NCBI RefSeq assembly: GCF_012328925.1
Contig: NZ_JAAXLS010000017.1
Span: forward strand, 62,001 to 126,000
Direction: 5' to 3'
From: Amycolatopsis acididurans
GTDB taxonomy: Bacteria; Actinomycetota; Actinomycetes; Mycobacteriales; Pseudonocardiaceae
DNA length: 64,000 nt
Shown: positions 40,593 through 48,295 of the stretch, one piece after another
Numbering within the stretch: the stretch's first letter is position 1
Layout of the letters: each line of letters starts with the position of its first letter
Notes under the pieces: model-generated
Seen by the model: the letters and a program-made list of their open reading frames with translations, nothing else
The model's database searches: none
What the model was told of the DNA's origin: nothing
Translations under genes and position numbers: made by a program

Positions 40593-41324
40593 CTACTCCT
40601 GTGCGGCTATGCCCTGCGCGAGCCAGCCGCCGTCGATGGGGATGACGGTGCCGGTGATGTAGCTCGACACCGGCGTGCCGAGAAAGAACGCGAGTTCGGC
40701 GACCTCCTCGGGACGGCCGAAGCGGCGCATGGGAATCCGGGCGAGGAACTCGTTCTCGTCGATCACGCCGCGCCGGATGAACTCCGCGGAAAGCTCGGTG
40801 CGGATCGAGCCGGGCGCGATCGCGTTGACCCGCACGCCTCGCGTGGCCCACTCCACCGCGAGTCCCCGCACGAGCCCGGCGACCCCGGCCTTGGCCGCGC
40901 CGTATGCGGTCCGGCCGGGAAAACCCGTGGCGCCGTTGACCGAAGACACCATCACGACCGACTGCGCGCCCGCGGTCACCGCCTGCCGCGCGCCGACGAA
41001 CGCGCCGGTCACGTGCACGGCCAGCATCTTGTCCCAGTCCTCGCGCGCATAGTCGACGCTCGTGCCGGCCTTGGCGTGTCCGGCGTTCGCGACGAACGCG
41101 GCCAGTCCGTCCTGCCCGGCACGGGCGCAGACGTCGCGCATGGCGTCCTCGTCGGTCACGTCGGCGCCGACGGCGACGTGCGTGCCGGGCCAGGACTGCA
41201 CGCGTTCGCGCATCAGGTCCTCGCGCAGATCGACCCCGAACACGGTGTACCCGCCGCGGGCGAACCGTTCCCCGATCGCGGCGCCGATTCCCTGCGCGGC
41301 ACCGGTGACGACAACGGCGCTCAT
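40593..41324 (-). CDS. Short-chain dehydrogenase/reductase
   Basis: The 243-residue SDR has VVVTGAAQGIGAA (4-16), GVDLRED after strand 2 (NAD type), and NAG in FVANAGHAK. The Ser-Tyr-Lys triad lies in MVSSVNGATGFPGRTAYGAAKAG. The C-terminus SYITGTVIPIDGGWLAQG is standard. The ATG overlaps the stop of the upstream SnoaL-like gene (ATGA), so the two form an operon. About 11 bases after its stop, a GTG-started fragment reading MILVTGASGA is cut short; it may be the stump of another gene. Confidence 0.9.
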   Translation of the reverse strand: MSAVVVTGAAQGIGAAIGERFARGGYTVFGVDLREDLMRERVQSWPGTHVAVGADVTDEDAMRDVCARAGQDGLAAFVANAGHAKAGTSVDYAREDWDKMLAVHVTGAFVGARQAVTAGAQSVVMVSSVNGATGFPGRTAYGAAKAGVAGLVRGLAVEWATRGVRVNAIAPGSIRTELSAEFIRRGVIDENEFLARIPMRRFGRPEEVAELAFFLGTPVSSYITGTVIPIDGGWLAQGIAAQE

Positions 41325-41725
41325 GCCTTCACCACATCGATCTTGCGCTGTACGTCGATCGTCTTCCGCCGGAACTGCCAGGTTTCACCGGTACGCACGA
41401 GTTCGTGCCGGTATTCGCCGAAAACCAGCCAGCTCGCGGCACCGGCGGTCATCGCGGCCTCGAAGTACGCCCGCGTCGACGCCCGGTCGCCATCGCCCTC
41501 GACCTCGATGTTGGTCACCAGATGGCGACTCCAATCGACCTCGGATGCGAAGAAATCTCGGTATATCCGCAGGAACGCCTCGCGGCCGGTGTGCAGGCCG
41601 TCGACGCGGCGCAGTTCGACGTCGTCGGTGGCCAGTGCGGCGAGGGTGTCGAGCTCGCGATCGTCGACCGCTCGTGCGTACCGGTACAAGGTCATCCGCA
41701 CTTCTTCGGCCAGGCGGGCATCCAT
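41321..41725 (-). CDS. SnoaL/NTF2-like protein
   Basis: The 134-residue protein begins MDARLAEEVRMTLYRYARAVDDRELDTLAALATDDVELRR, then GREAFLRIYRDFF and RASTRAYFEAAMTAGAASWLVFGEYRHELVRTGETW. This matches the NTF2/SnoaL cone fold, which often houses small ketone or epoxide chemistry in steroid and terpene pathways. A GGATG-containing ribosome site is near the ATG. It overlaps the SDR start. Specific function unknown. Confidence 0.75.
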   Translation of the reverse strand: MDARLAEEVRMTLYRYARAVDDRELDTLAALATDDVELRRVDGLHTGREAFLRIYRDFFASEVDWSRHLVTNIEVEGDGDRASTRAYFEAAMTAGAASWLVFGEYRHELVRTGETWQFRRKTIDVQRKIDVVKA

Positions 41726-41757
41726 CGAAGCATCCTTTCAACAAGAAATCACTTACT

Positions 41758-41907
41758 ATGAATATAAGGGAAATCTTGCCTTGGATCACCCCGGCGCGTC
41801 AGAGTTGCTGTGTCGCCCGTTACATCGACGGTACGGAGAGCGTCCGTTGGGCCGATCCGGCGAGCGACCGCGTCATCGCGGTGGTCTCGCCGGAGACGCG
41901 CCCTGAC
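41758..41907 (+). pseudogene. N-terminal fragment of an aldehyde dehydrogenase-like gene
   Basis: An ATG at 41758 opens a frame of about 50 codons whose later part reads VARYIDGTESVRWADPASDRVIAVVSPETRPDLPA. That resembles the beginning of aldehyde dehydrogenases, where a YIDG strand precedes ASDRVIxVVSPxT. No catalytic part follows, since the reading enters the 3' end of the convergent nitroreductase gene. It has no clear ribosome site. It may be a stump left by a deletion at the edge of the catabolic island. Confidence 0.45.
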
Positions 41908-42543
41908 CTACCAGCGGTCGTAGCGCAGCACCTCCGACAGCGGCTGCCGTTTGGCGGGCTTGAAGGAATCGCCGGTGTGGAAGGCGGTGGGGATCAACGC
42001 GGCCTGGCGCACGTCGCCGGGCAGGCCGAGGATCTCCGCCGCCTCCCGCTCGTAGACCAGGTGCAGCGAGGTGTACGCGGTGCCCAGCCCGAGGGTGCGC
42101 GCGGCGAGCATGTAGCTCCACACGGCGGGCAGGATCGAACCCCACAGGCCGGCCTGGTTGCCGCGGGGCAATTCGCCGCCCGGCACCTTGATCGCGGGGA
42201 TGACCAGCACCGGAACCTCGCCCATGTGCTCGGCGAGGTAGTCGGAACTGGACATCACGCGGTGCTGGGTCGCCGCTCGCGCCGCGTCGTCGGGGTAGCG
42301 CTCCTCCGGCGTCTCCCCGGCATCGCGGTAGGCACGGAACGACCGCCGGTACAGCTCGCCGATCTTCGCGCGCTGCTCCGGATCGGTGAGCACGAGCCAC
42401 CGCCAGTCCTGCCGGTTCGAGCCGGTCGGCGCCTGCAGCGCCAGCGTGATCGCCTTCTCGACCAGATCGCGCGGCACGGGCCTGGTCAGGTCGAGCCGCT
42501 TGCGCACGGTCCGGGTGGTGGTCAGCAGTTCCTCGGGCGTCAT
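41908..42543 (-). CDS. Nitroreductase family protein
   Basis: The 211-residue flavoprotein has the FMN-binding start TRTVRKRLDLTRPVPRDLVEKAITLALQAPTGSNRQDWRWLVL. GNQAGLWGSILPAVWSYMLAARTLGLGTAYTSLHLV and the Cys/Gly-rich closure typical of nitroreductases follow. It probably uses NAD(P)H to reduce nitro, quinone or enone compounds; the natural substrate is unknown. The ATG overlaps the upstream glyoxalase stop as ATGA, so the two are co-translated. Confidence 0.9.
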   Translation of the reverse strand: MTPEELLTTTRTVRKRLDLTRPVPRDLVEKAITLALQAPTGSNRQDWRWLVLTDPEQRAKIGELYRRSFRAYRDAGETPEERYPDDAARAATQHRVMSSSDYLAEHMGEVPVLVIPAIKVPGGELPRGNQAGLWGSILPAVWSYMLAARTLGLGTAYTSLHLVYEREAAEILGLPGDVRQAALIPTAFHTGDSFKPAKRQPLSEVLRYDRW

Positions 42544-42926
42544 GCCTGCGATGGTGGCATGCCCTCCACGAGGACGAGCCGGTTCCCGTCCGGATCCCGG
42601 AATGCGAACATCGGCGGGACGCCCGGCCAGCGCATCACCTCGGGGTCGACGTCGACACCCCGCGCGGACAGCTCGGCGTGATCGGCCTCGGCGTCCTCGG
42701 TGGTCAGCCGGATCCCGGTGTCGGTACCGGCGGGCCGGTCCGGCCGCGCGAGTTCCAGCGCGATCGTCGCCGCCGACCCGGCGGGCGCGACCACGACCCA
42801 GCGCATCCCGCCGCCCATCGGCACGTCCATGCGCTTGGCCAGGCCGAGCGTCCCGGTGTAGAACTCCAGCGCGCGATCCTGGTCGGTGACCGGCACGCCC
42901 ACGGTCGTCACCTGAGTGATCTTCAT
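42540..42926 (-). CDS. Glyoxalase/VOC-family protein
   Basis: The 128-residue protein has two beta-alpha-beta-beta-beta units: MKITQVTTVGVPVTDQDRALEFYTGTLGLAKRMDVP and AEADHAELSARGVDVDPEVM with FAFRDPDGNRLVLVEG. The second metal-site Glu is in VLVEG; a first His is not obvious, so metal binding is unsure. VOC proteins include isomerases, dioxygenases and resistance proteins. The ATG at 42926 follows AGGAGG. It is co-transcribed with the nitroreductase. Confidence 0.88.
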   Translation of the reverse strand: MKITQVTTVGVPVTDQDRALEFYTGTLGLAKRMDVPMGGGMRWVVVAPAGSAATIALELARPDRPAGTDTGIRLTTEDAEADHAELSARGVDVDPEVMRWPGVPPMFAFRDPDGNRLVLVEGMPPSQA

Positions 42927-42986
42927 CTTCGGCCTCCTGAACAAGTCCTGTCCGTACCGACCGCGCGGCGCCGCGAAACTCACCGG

Positions 42987-43673
42987 TCAGGTCCACACCG
43001 CGCAGGGCAGCCCGTCGCCGAACACCTCCGGCGGATCCGGCAGCGCGCGGGCGGTGCCGCCCGCGACCCGGCGTGCCGACCACGCGACCGCGGCGGTGTC
43101 CAGTACGTCGTCGACCCCGGCCCGGCGCCCGGCCGGGCCCAGGTCCGACAGCACGACGCCGGCGTCCGCCAGCAGCCCGTTTCGCGTCGCCGCGCCCGCC
43201 CACGTGTGCTTGCTCGCCGTCAGCGGCGCGCCCGCGAGTTCGGCGAACGTGACTTCGGGATGGATCTCGACGACCCGCCGGTCCTGCGTGCGCACCCACG
43301 CGTCGACCTGCAGCAACTTCATCCGCAGCCCGTAGGCCTGGATCGACACGCCCTCGCCGGCCTGTTCGCAGTTGATCGCCGAGGCGGTGCGATGGTCCGG
43401 CGCTTCGAGCGCGGCGCGCACAGGTGTCATGAACACCGACGAGCGCAGCGGGCCGATCGCCTGCCGCGCCAGCACGTCCGCCTGGCGCCGTCCGCGGTCC
43501 GGCAGGCCGATCGGGATGTCGATCCCGACGACCTCGACCGGACCGTCGGCCTCGGCCAACTCGACCAGTTCGCCGATGGTGGCCGCGACATAGGCGCGCA
43601 CGTCGTCCAGCGTCACGCCGACCCAGCCGGCGCGGCACGCGTCAGCACCGAGAACCCGAACCATCGGGTCCAT
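42987..43673 (-). CDS. DUF429-family protein
   Basis: The 228-residue protein opens with MVRVLGADACRAGWVGVTLDD and contains VVGIDIPIGLPDRGRRQADVLARQAIG, then VVEIHPEVTFAELAG and a C-terminal DVLDTAAVAWSARRVAGG. These are the blocks of DUF429, an RNase H-like fold with acidic residues (DAC, DIPIG, EIHPE) and no fixed function. The ATG at 43673 is chosen with GAGG upstream; 43664 is an alternative. It precedes the glyoxalase and nitroreductase genes on the same strand. Confidence 0.8.
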   Translation of the reverse strand: MDPMVRVLGADACRAGWVGVTLDDVRAYVAATIGELVELAEADGPVEVVGIDIPIGLPDRGRRQADVLARQAIGPLRSSVFMTPVRAALEAPDHRTASAINCEQAGEGVSIQAYGLRMKLLQVDAWVRTQDRRVVEIHPEVTFAELAGAPLTASKHTWAGAATRNGLLADAGVVLSDLGPAGRRAGVDDVLDTAAVAWSARRVAGGTARALPDPPEVFGDGLPCAVWT

Positions 43674-43684
43674 CTTCGCGCACC

Positions 43685-44524
43685 TCAGGACGGTGTGAAC
43701 GCGGTCAGCGGGGCGGCGATCCCGGCGGTGTCGAGTGCCATCTTGACGTCGGCCATCAGCGCGCGCCGGACGGCCCACTGGCGTCCCGGCTTGGTCGTGA
43801 CGGTCAGCCGAATGGTGATGGACGCCTGGCTGAGTTCCTGCGCGCCGAGCAGTTCGACCTCACCGAGCACGTCGTCCTTGAGGTGCTCGACGGTGACCCG
43901 CGCGGTCTGCGCGGCGATCTCCAGCGCCCGGTCGACGTCGGCGGTGTAGCCGATGGGGATGTCCACGACCGCGACGCCGAACCGCTGCGTCGAGTTTCCG
44001 ACCGCGCTGATCGTGCCGTTGCGGACGTACCAGAGCGTGCCGTCGATGTCCCGGACCGTGGTGATGCGCAGTCCGATCATCTCGACGGTGCCCGCCGCGT
44101 CACCGAGGTCCACGACGTCGCCGACGCCGTACTGGTCTTCGAGCATCATGAAGATCCCGGACAGGAAGTCCTTGATCAGGTTCTGCGCGCCGAACCCGAC
44201 GGCGACCCCGACCACCCCGGCGGAGGCGAGGATGGGCGCGATGTTGATGCCGAGTTTGCTCAGCGCGAGGATGGTCGCGATCCCGTAGATCACGAAGGAC
44301 GCGACGGAGCGCAACAGTGAGCCTACGGTGCGCGCACGTTGGGCCCGTCTTTCCGAGGTCGTGGTGATCGGCCGGTGCAGTAGCGAGGAGATCCGTCCCT
44401 CGGCGATCCCGGTGGTCATCCGGTCGATCAACCGGTGCGCGAGCCAGCGCGTGAGGTACGCGCCGACCAGGATCGCGAGGATTCCGAGCAGGGGTTTGAG
44501 TATGTCGAGGACTGTGTGTGGCAT
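43685..44524 (-). CDS. Small-conductance mechanosensitive channel (MscS family)
   Basis: The 279-residue protein has three membrane helices: about 8-28, then SLLRSVASFVIYGIATILALSKLGI (69-93), and the pore helix APILASAGVVGVAVGFGAQNLIKDFLSGIFMMLEDQYGVGDVVDL. The last contains the glycine-rich TM3 of MscS and the start of the beta domain. The cytoplasmic part with TTVRDIDGTLWYVRNGTI follows. It opens under membrane tension to release solutes. Divergent from the small protein at 44638. Confidence 0.92.
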   Translation of the reverse strand: MPHTVLDILKPLLGILAILVGAYLTRWLAHRLIDRMTTGIAEGRISSLLHRPITTTSERRAQRARTVGSLLRSVASFVIYGIATILALSKLGINIAPILASAGVVGVAVGFGAQNLIKDFLSGIFMMLEDQYGVGDVVDLGDAAGTVEMIGLRITTVRDIDGTLWYVRNGTISAVGNSTQRFGVAVVDIPIGYTADVDRALEIAAQTARVTVEHLKDDVLGEVELLGAQELSQASITIRLTVTTKPGRQWAVRRALMADVKMALDTAGIAAPLTAFTPS

Positions 44525-44637
44525 CGGCGATCACATATCCACCCGACGGCGGTTCTACACAGCGGGTCGCGCATCCTACGTCACATCTCGACCCGGAGCA
44601 TCCCGAACTGAACCACGGAAGAGTTACCTTGGTGGGC

Positions 44638-45018
44638 ATGGTGAGTTTGTCGGCCCTTGGTCTGGAGTTCTCGGCGCGCCGGACGCTGAAGAGCCTGCAC
44701 GACCAGCTCGGAGCCGGGCTGCTGGTCGCGGCCGCGGTTCCCGGGCTGACCGCGGCGATCGATCAGCATTCCGCCGCGGTCCGCGACATCGTGACGATGG
44801 GCGTGGAGGGCTCCGCCGCGGTCGCCGGGGTGGTGCTGCTCGCGGGCTACGCGCGCGGCCTGGTCGACGCGGCGAAGGAGTCCGGCTGGCGGTTGACCTC
44901 GCCCGCGGACTGGACGCAGGCCGACTGGTTCACCGCACGCCTGCTCGCCGTGTGTTCGCTCGCCAAGCGCATCGACGAACCGGACTACCACGACTGGCGC
45001 GACGTCAGCGTCGCATGA
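44638..45018 (+). CDS. Small conserved hypothetical protein
   Basis: The 126-residue protein starts with ATG at 44638 and reads MVSLSALGLEFSARRTLKSLHDQLGAGLLVAAAVPGLTAAIDQHSAAV. The central GSAAVAGVVLLAGYARGLVDAAKESGW is hydrophobic and may be a helix, and the tail ends DEPDYHDWRDVSVA. I do not recognise the family. Codon use matches neighbours, and a terminator follows directly, supporting a real gene. Divergent from the MscS gene. Confidence 0.6.
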   Translation: MVSLSALGLEFSARRTLKSLHDQLGAGLLVAAAVPGLTAAIDQHSAAVRDIVTMGVEGSAAVAGVVLLAGYARGLVDAAKESGWRLTSPADWTQADWFTARLLAVCSLAKRIDEPDYHDWRDVSVA

Positions 45019-45022
45019 AAAA

Positions 45023-45050
45023 GGGCGGCCGGCCCGAAGGCCGACCGCCC
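45023..45050 (+). terminator. Hairpin terminator
   Basis: GGGCGGCCGGCC (45023-45034) pairs with GGCCGACCGCCC (45039-45050), one mismatch, with a four-base CGAA loop. It lies between the small protein gene and the convergent membrane-protein gene. Confidence 0.8.
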
Positions 45051-45072
45051 CGTTGACCCCGGTTGGTCGTAT

Positions 45073-45978
45073 CTATCCCTGGCCACCCGACGGAGGCATC
45101 GGACCGGGGCCCTGGCCGTGAGGCGGCATCTGACCGCTCTGCGGCATGGTGCCCTGCTGGTAACCGGACCCGCCCATACCGGGTCGCGCCGCGGTCCCGG
45201 TCGGCTGCCGCATCTGCTCCGTCGGCGTCTCGCTCGGCGCACCCGTCCTGGTCGCGTCCTCGCGCCCACGCTGGTATGCCTGTGCCTGCGCCTTCGCGGC
45301 CGGCATCTCCTGCTCGGCGCGGCCGAGCCAGTTCTCCCAGCGCTGCTGCATGGGCCGGACGAGACCACCGCCGACACCGACGACGAGCACACCGGCGACC
45401 GTGGCGAGCACCGTGATCAGCACCGGCATGGTCACCGTGGTGGCGACGCCGATCTGGTTCAGTGCCGCGATGATGCCGAGGCCCCAGATGAACACCGAGG
45501 CGATCATGGCCAGCACCTTGCCGTAGGACAGGCCACCCAGCGCACTGCCGACCATGTCCTTGACGGCCTTGGCGATCGCGCCGGCGATCACCACGATGAT
45601 GATCGCGACGGCCGCCCGCGGCAGCCAGGCCACGACACCCATCACCATCGCGCTCACCGGGTTCGGCCCGAACGCGCCGAGTGCGATCTGCAGTGCGATC
45701 AGGATGATCGCGTAGTAGACGAGCTTACTGATTATGGAGGAAGCGTCGTATTTGCTCTTGGCCAGCATCTTTTTGATGCCGCCGCGCTCGACCACGCGGT
45801 CGAAGCCGACCTTTTCCAGTACCTTGTCGACGATCTTGGCCACCGCCTTGGCGATGAACCACCCGATGATCATGACCACCAGGAACGCCACTAGCTTCGG
45901 CACGAAGGTGGCGACCGTGCTCCAGGCGTTCGAGATGCCCTGTCCAACGTCGACGGCGGCCAAATTGGATGTTGCCAC
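45073..45978 (-). CDS. Multi-helix membrane protein with channel-like TM repeats and a Gln/Gly/Pro-rich tail
   Basis: The 301-residue protein has a first helix at about 25-48 (VPKLVAFLVVMIIGWFIAKAV), then IISKLVYYAIILIALQIAL. WLPRAAVAIIIVVIAGAIAKAVKDMVGSAL and the helices after KVLAMIASVFIWGLGII follow. Repeated (I/V)AKAV motifs and a VVIAG pattern resemble mechanosensitive-channel TM-helix-repeat proteins. The last 75 residues are polar (AQAYQRGREDATRTGAPSETP, then Gly/Pro/Gln/Met runs) and probably disordered and cytoplasmic. GTG at 45978 follows GGGAG. Role in membrane stress is an inference. Confidence 0.7.
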   Translation of the reverse strand: MATSNLAAVDVGQGISNAWSTVATFVPKLVAFLVVMIIGWFIAKAVAKIVDKVLEKVGFDRVVERGGIKKMLAKSKYDASSIISKLVYYAIILIALQIALGAFGPNPVSAMVMGVVAWLPRAAVAIIIVVIAGAIAKAVKDMVGSALGGLSYGKVLAMIASVFIWGLGIIAALNQIGVATTVTMPVLITVLATVAGVLVVGVGGGLVRPMQQRWENWLGRAEQEMPAAKAQAQAYQRGREDATRTGAPSETPTEQMRQPTGTAARPGMGGSGYQQGTMPQSGQMPPHGQGPGPMPPSGGQG

Positions 45979-46151
45979 TGCCTTACTCCCTTCCCAGCCG
46001 GGGCATGCGCGGCGAGTACCCCTCCGGCCGTGTCCCACACATTGGAAGGGCAGAACCGTTTATCTGCAACTCGCTGACCTGCCGGAACGGGTGAACTGAA
46101 TATCCCCCGAATGAGTGGAGAGACCTTGTGGAGGCGGCATAACATCGTTTT

Positions 46152-47228
46152 GTGGATCTGCCAGTGATGCCGCCGGTGCGGCCCATGCTCGCCAAGGCCG
46201 TGCACGAGGTTCCGCGCGCGGATAATTTGCTTTACGAACCTAAGTGGGACGGCTTCCGGTGCATTGTTTTCCGGGACGGCGAGGACGTTGAACTGGGTTC
46301 ACGCAACGACCGGCCGCTGACGCGGTATTTCCCCGAACTCGTCGATCTGCTCAAAGAGGCCCTGCCGCCCCGGTGTGTGGTGGACGGCGAAATCGTGATC
46401 GTCACCGAGAACGGGCTCGATTTCGAAAGCCTGCAGCTGAGGCTGCACCCGGCGGCGTCCCGCGTGCGGAAACTGGCGGCGGAGACACCGGCGAGCTTCG
46501 TGGTGTTCGACCTGCTGGCACTCGGCGACGAGGACCTGATGGGCGAGCCGTTCGCGCAGCGGCGGCGCAGGCTGGAAAGCGTTGTCGGCGGCGAGCTGGC
46601 GCGCGTGCACCTCACGCCGATGACCTCGGACCCGGCGGTAGCCGAGGATTGGTTCAACCGGTTCGAGGGTGCCGGCTTCGACGGCGTGATGGCCAAACCG
46701 GCGGAGCAGCCCTACGAACAGGACCGCCGGGTGATGTGGAAGGTCAAGCACGAGCGCACCGCCGACTGCGTGGTCGCCGGCTTCCGGTGGCACAAGGACG
46801 GCGAGGGAGTCGGCTCGCTGCTGCTCGGGTTGTTCGACGAGCACGGCACGCTGCATCACGTCGGGGTCGCGAGCAGTTTCGCCGCCGCCCGCCGTCGCGA
46901 GCTGGTGACCGAGCTGGAACCGTTGCGGGAGAACGCGACCGAGGATCACCCGTGGCGCGAGTGGGCGGTCGCGCAGGCAGAGGCCGGCGGCCGGTTGCCG
47001 GGTGCGCAGAGTCGCTGGAGCGCGGGCAAGGACCTCACCTGGGAGCCGCTGCGGCCGGAACTGGTCGCCGAGGTGCGCTACGAACATGTCCAATCAGGAC
47101 GGTTCCGGCACGGCACCAGGCTGGTGCGGTTCCGCCCCGACCGCACGCCCGAGTCGTGTACCTATGGGCAGCTGGAAGAGATCGCGCCCGCCGAGCTGGC
47201 GTCGTTGTTCACCGAGGTGGCCAGATGA
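46152..47228 (+). CDS. ligC: ATP-dependent DNA ligase (LigC type)
   Basis: The 358-residue ligase has the adenylated Lys31 in EPKWDGFRCI (motif I KxDG). VVDGEIVIV (motif III), VVFDLLALGDEDL, GVMAKPAEQPYEQDRRVMWKVKH (motif IV/V) and an OB-fold domain follow. It seals nicks with ATP and matches the short LigC ligases of actinobacteria. GTG at 46152 is the assumed start, although the ribosome site is weak. The stop overlaps the ATG of the LigD-polymerase-type gene (ATGA). Together they form a repair operon; no Ku gene is in the window. Confidence 0.9.
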   Translation: MDLPVMPPVRPMLAKAVHEVPRADNLLYEPKWDGFRCIVFRDGEDVELGSRNDRPLTRYFPELVDLLKEALPPRCVVDGEIVIVTENGLDFESLQLRLHPAASRVRKLAAETPASFVVFDLLALGDEDLMGEPFAQRRRRLESVVGGELARVHLTPMTSDPAVAEDWFNRFEGAGFDGVMAKPAEQPYEQDRRVMWKVKHERTADCVVAGFRWHKDGEGVGSLLLGLFDEHGTLHHVGVASSFAAARRRELVTELEPLRENATEDHPWREWAVAQAEAGGRLPGAQSRWSAGKDLTWEPLRPELVAEVRYEHVQSGRFRHGTRLVRFRPDRTPESCTYGQLEEIAPAELASLFTEVAR

Positions 47229-48208
47229 GCGTCGTTGTCGAGGGCGTCACGATCTCGCATCCGGAAAAGATCTATTTCAGGCAACGCGGCGAGACGAAGC
47301 TCGATCTGGTGCGCTACTACCAGGCCGTCGCGGAGCCGTTGCTCGCGACGCTCGGCGGGCGCCCGTTGTTGCTGGAGCGCTATCCCGACGGTGCGGGCGG
47401 CAAATCGTGGTTCCAGAAGCGGGTCCCGAAATCCGCGCCGCCGTGGCTGACCACGACGGTGGTCTCCACGCCCAACGGCACGACGAGCGATGCCCTCGTC
47501 GCGGCCGATCTCGCGCACGTGCTGTGGGCGGTCAATCTCGGGTGCATCGGCTTCCACGTCTGGCCGATTCACGCCGCGACCCCGGAGATCACCGACGAGC
47601 TGCGGGTGGATCTGGATCCCTCGCCCGGCGTGACGTTCGGCCAGGTTCGCGAGGCGGCATGGCTGACCCGCGAACTGCTGACCGAACTGGGGATCCAGGC
47701 GCAGATCAAGACCACCGGATCGCGCGGATTGCACATTTACGTTTCCCTGCAACCGAATTGGGACGGCTACCAGGTGCGGGCGGCAGCGGTGGCGCTGGCG
47801 AGGGAGCTGGAGCGGCGGCATCCCGCGTTGATCACCGCGCAGTGGTGGAAGGAGGAACGCGGCGAGCGCGTTTTCGTGGACTTCAACCAGAACGCCCCGC
47901 ACAAGACGGTTTTCGGGGCGTGGTGTGTGCGGCCGAGGACCGGTGCGCAGGTGTCGGCGCCGATCGGCTGGGAGGAGCTGGACGCCGTCGAACCGGCGGA
48001 GCTGACGATCGCCACGGTGCCGGCGCTGGTCACCGAGCGCGGCGATCCGTGGGCCGACGCGCGACCGCAGTCGATCGAGCCGCTGCTGGAGATGTCGGCC
48101 CGCGACATGGCCAGCGGTCTGATGGACGCGCCGTGGCCGCCGGTGTACCCGAAGATGCCGAACGAGCCGCCCCGGGTCGCGCCGAGCCGCGCGAAGAAAC
48201 CGGGCTGA
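47225..48208 (+). CDS. LigD-type polymerase (PolDom / archaeo-eukaryotic primase)
   Basis: The 327-residue protein contains EKIYFRQRGETKLDLVRYYQAVAEPLLATLGGRPLLLERYPDG, then the metal-binding Asp129 and Asp131 in ELRVDLDPSPG. TTGSRGLHIYVSL with the catalytic His, and FVDFNQNAPHKTVFGAWCVRPR follow. Standalone PolDom proteins fill gaps, preferring ribonucleotides, during break repair, and pair with LigC-like ligases in actinobacteria. The length matches the domain alone, with no ligase or nuclease module. It overlaps ligC. Confidence 0.92.
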   Translation: MSVVVEGVTISHPEKIYFRQRGETKLDLVRYYQAVAEPLLATLGGRPLLLERYPDGAGGKSWFQKRVPKSAPPWLTTTVVSTPNGTTSDALVAADLAHVLWAVNLGCIGFHVWPIHAATPEITDELRVDLDPSPGVTFGQVREAAWLTRELLTELGIQAQIKTTGSRGLHIYVSLQPNWDGYQVRAAAVALARELERRHPALITAQWWKEERGERVFVDFNQNAPHKTVFGAWCVRPRTGAQVSAPIGWEELDAVEPAELTIATVPALVTERGDPWADARPQSIEPLLEMSARDMASGLMDAPWPPVYPKMPNEPPRVAPSRAKKPG

Positions 48209-48261
48209 CCCGGCGGGGCGGCTTCGCGCGTTGCCTCGCGAAGTGGTCCGGCCCTGCCGGG
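48209..48261. terminator. Large hairpin terminator between convergent genes
   Basis: CCCGGCGGGGC (48209-48219) pairs with GCCCTGCCGGG (48251-48261) with one wobble or mismatch, and inside it CTTCGCG (48222-48228) pairs with CGCGAAG (48237-48243). It separates the LigD-polymerase gene and the convergent formyltransferase gene. Confidence 0.7.
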
Positions 48262-48295
48262 TCGTGGTTGCCACTCGTGCGGACGACTCCATGCC

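Noticed and set aside
41746..41770. A further AT-rich site before the SnoaL-like gene
   Set aside because: ACTTACTATGAATATAAG resembles the other promoter sequences only loosely, and it has no TGATnA half.
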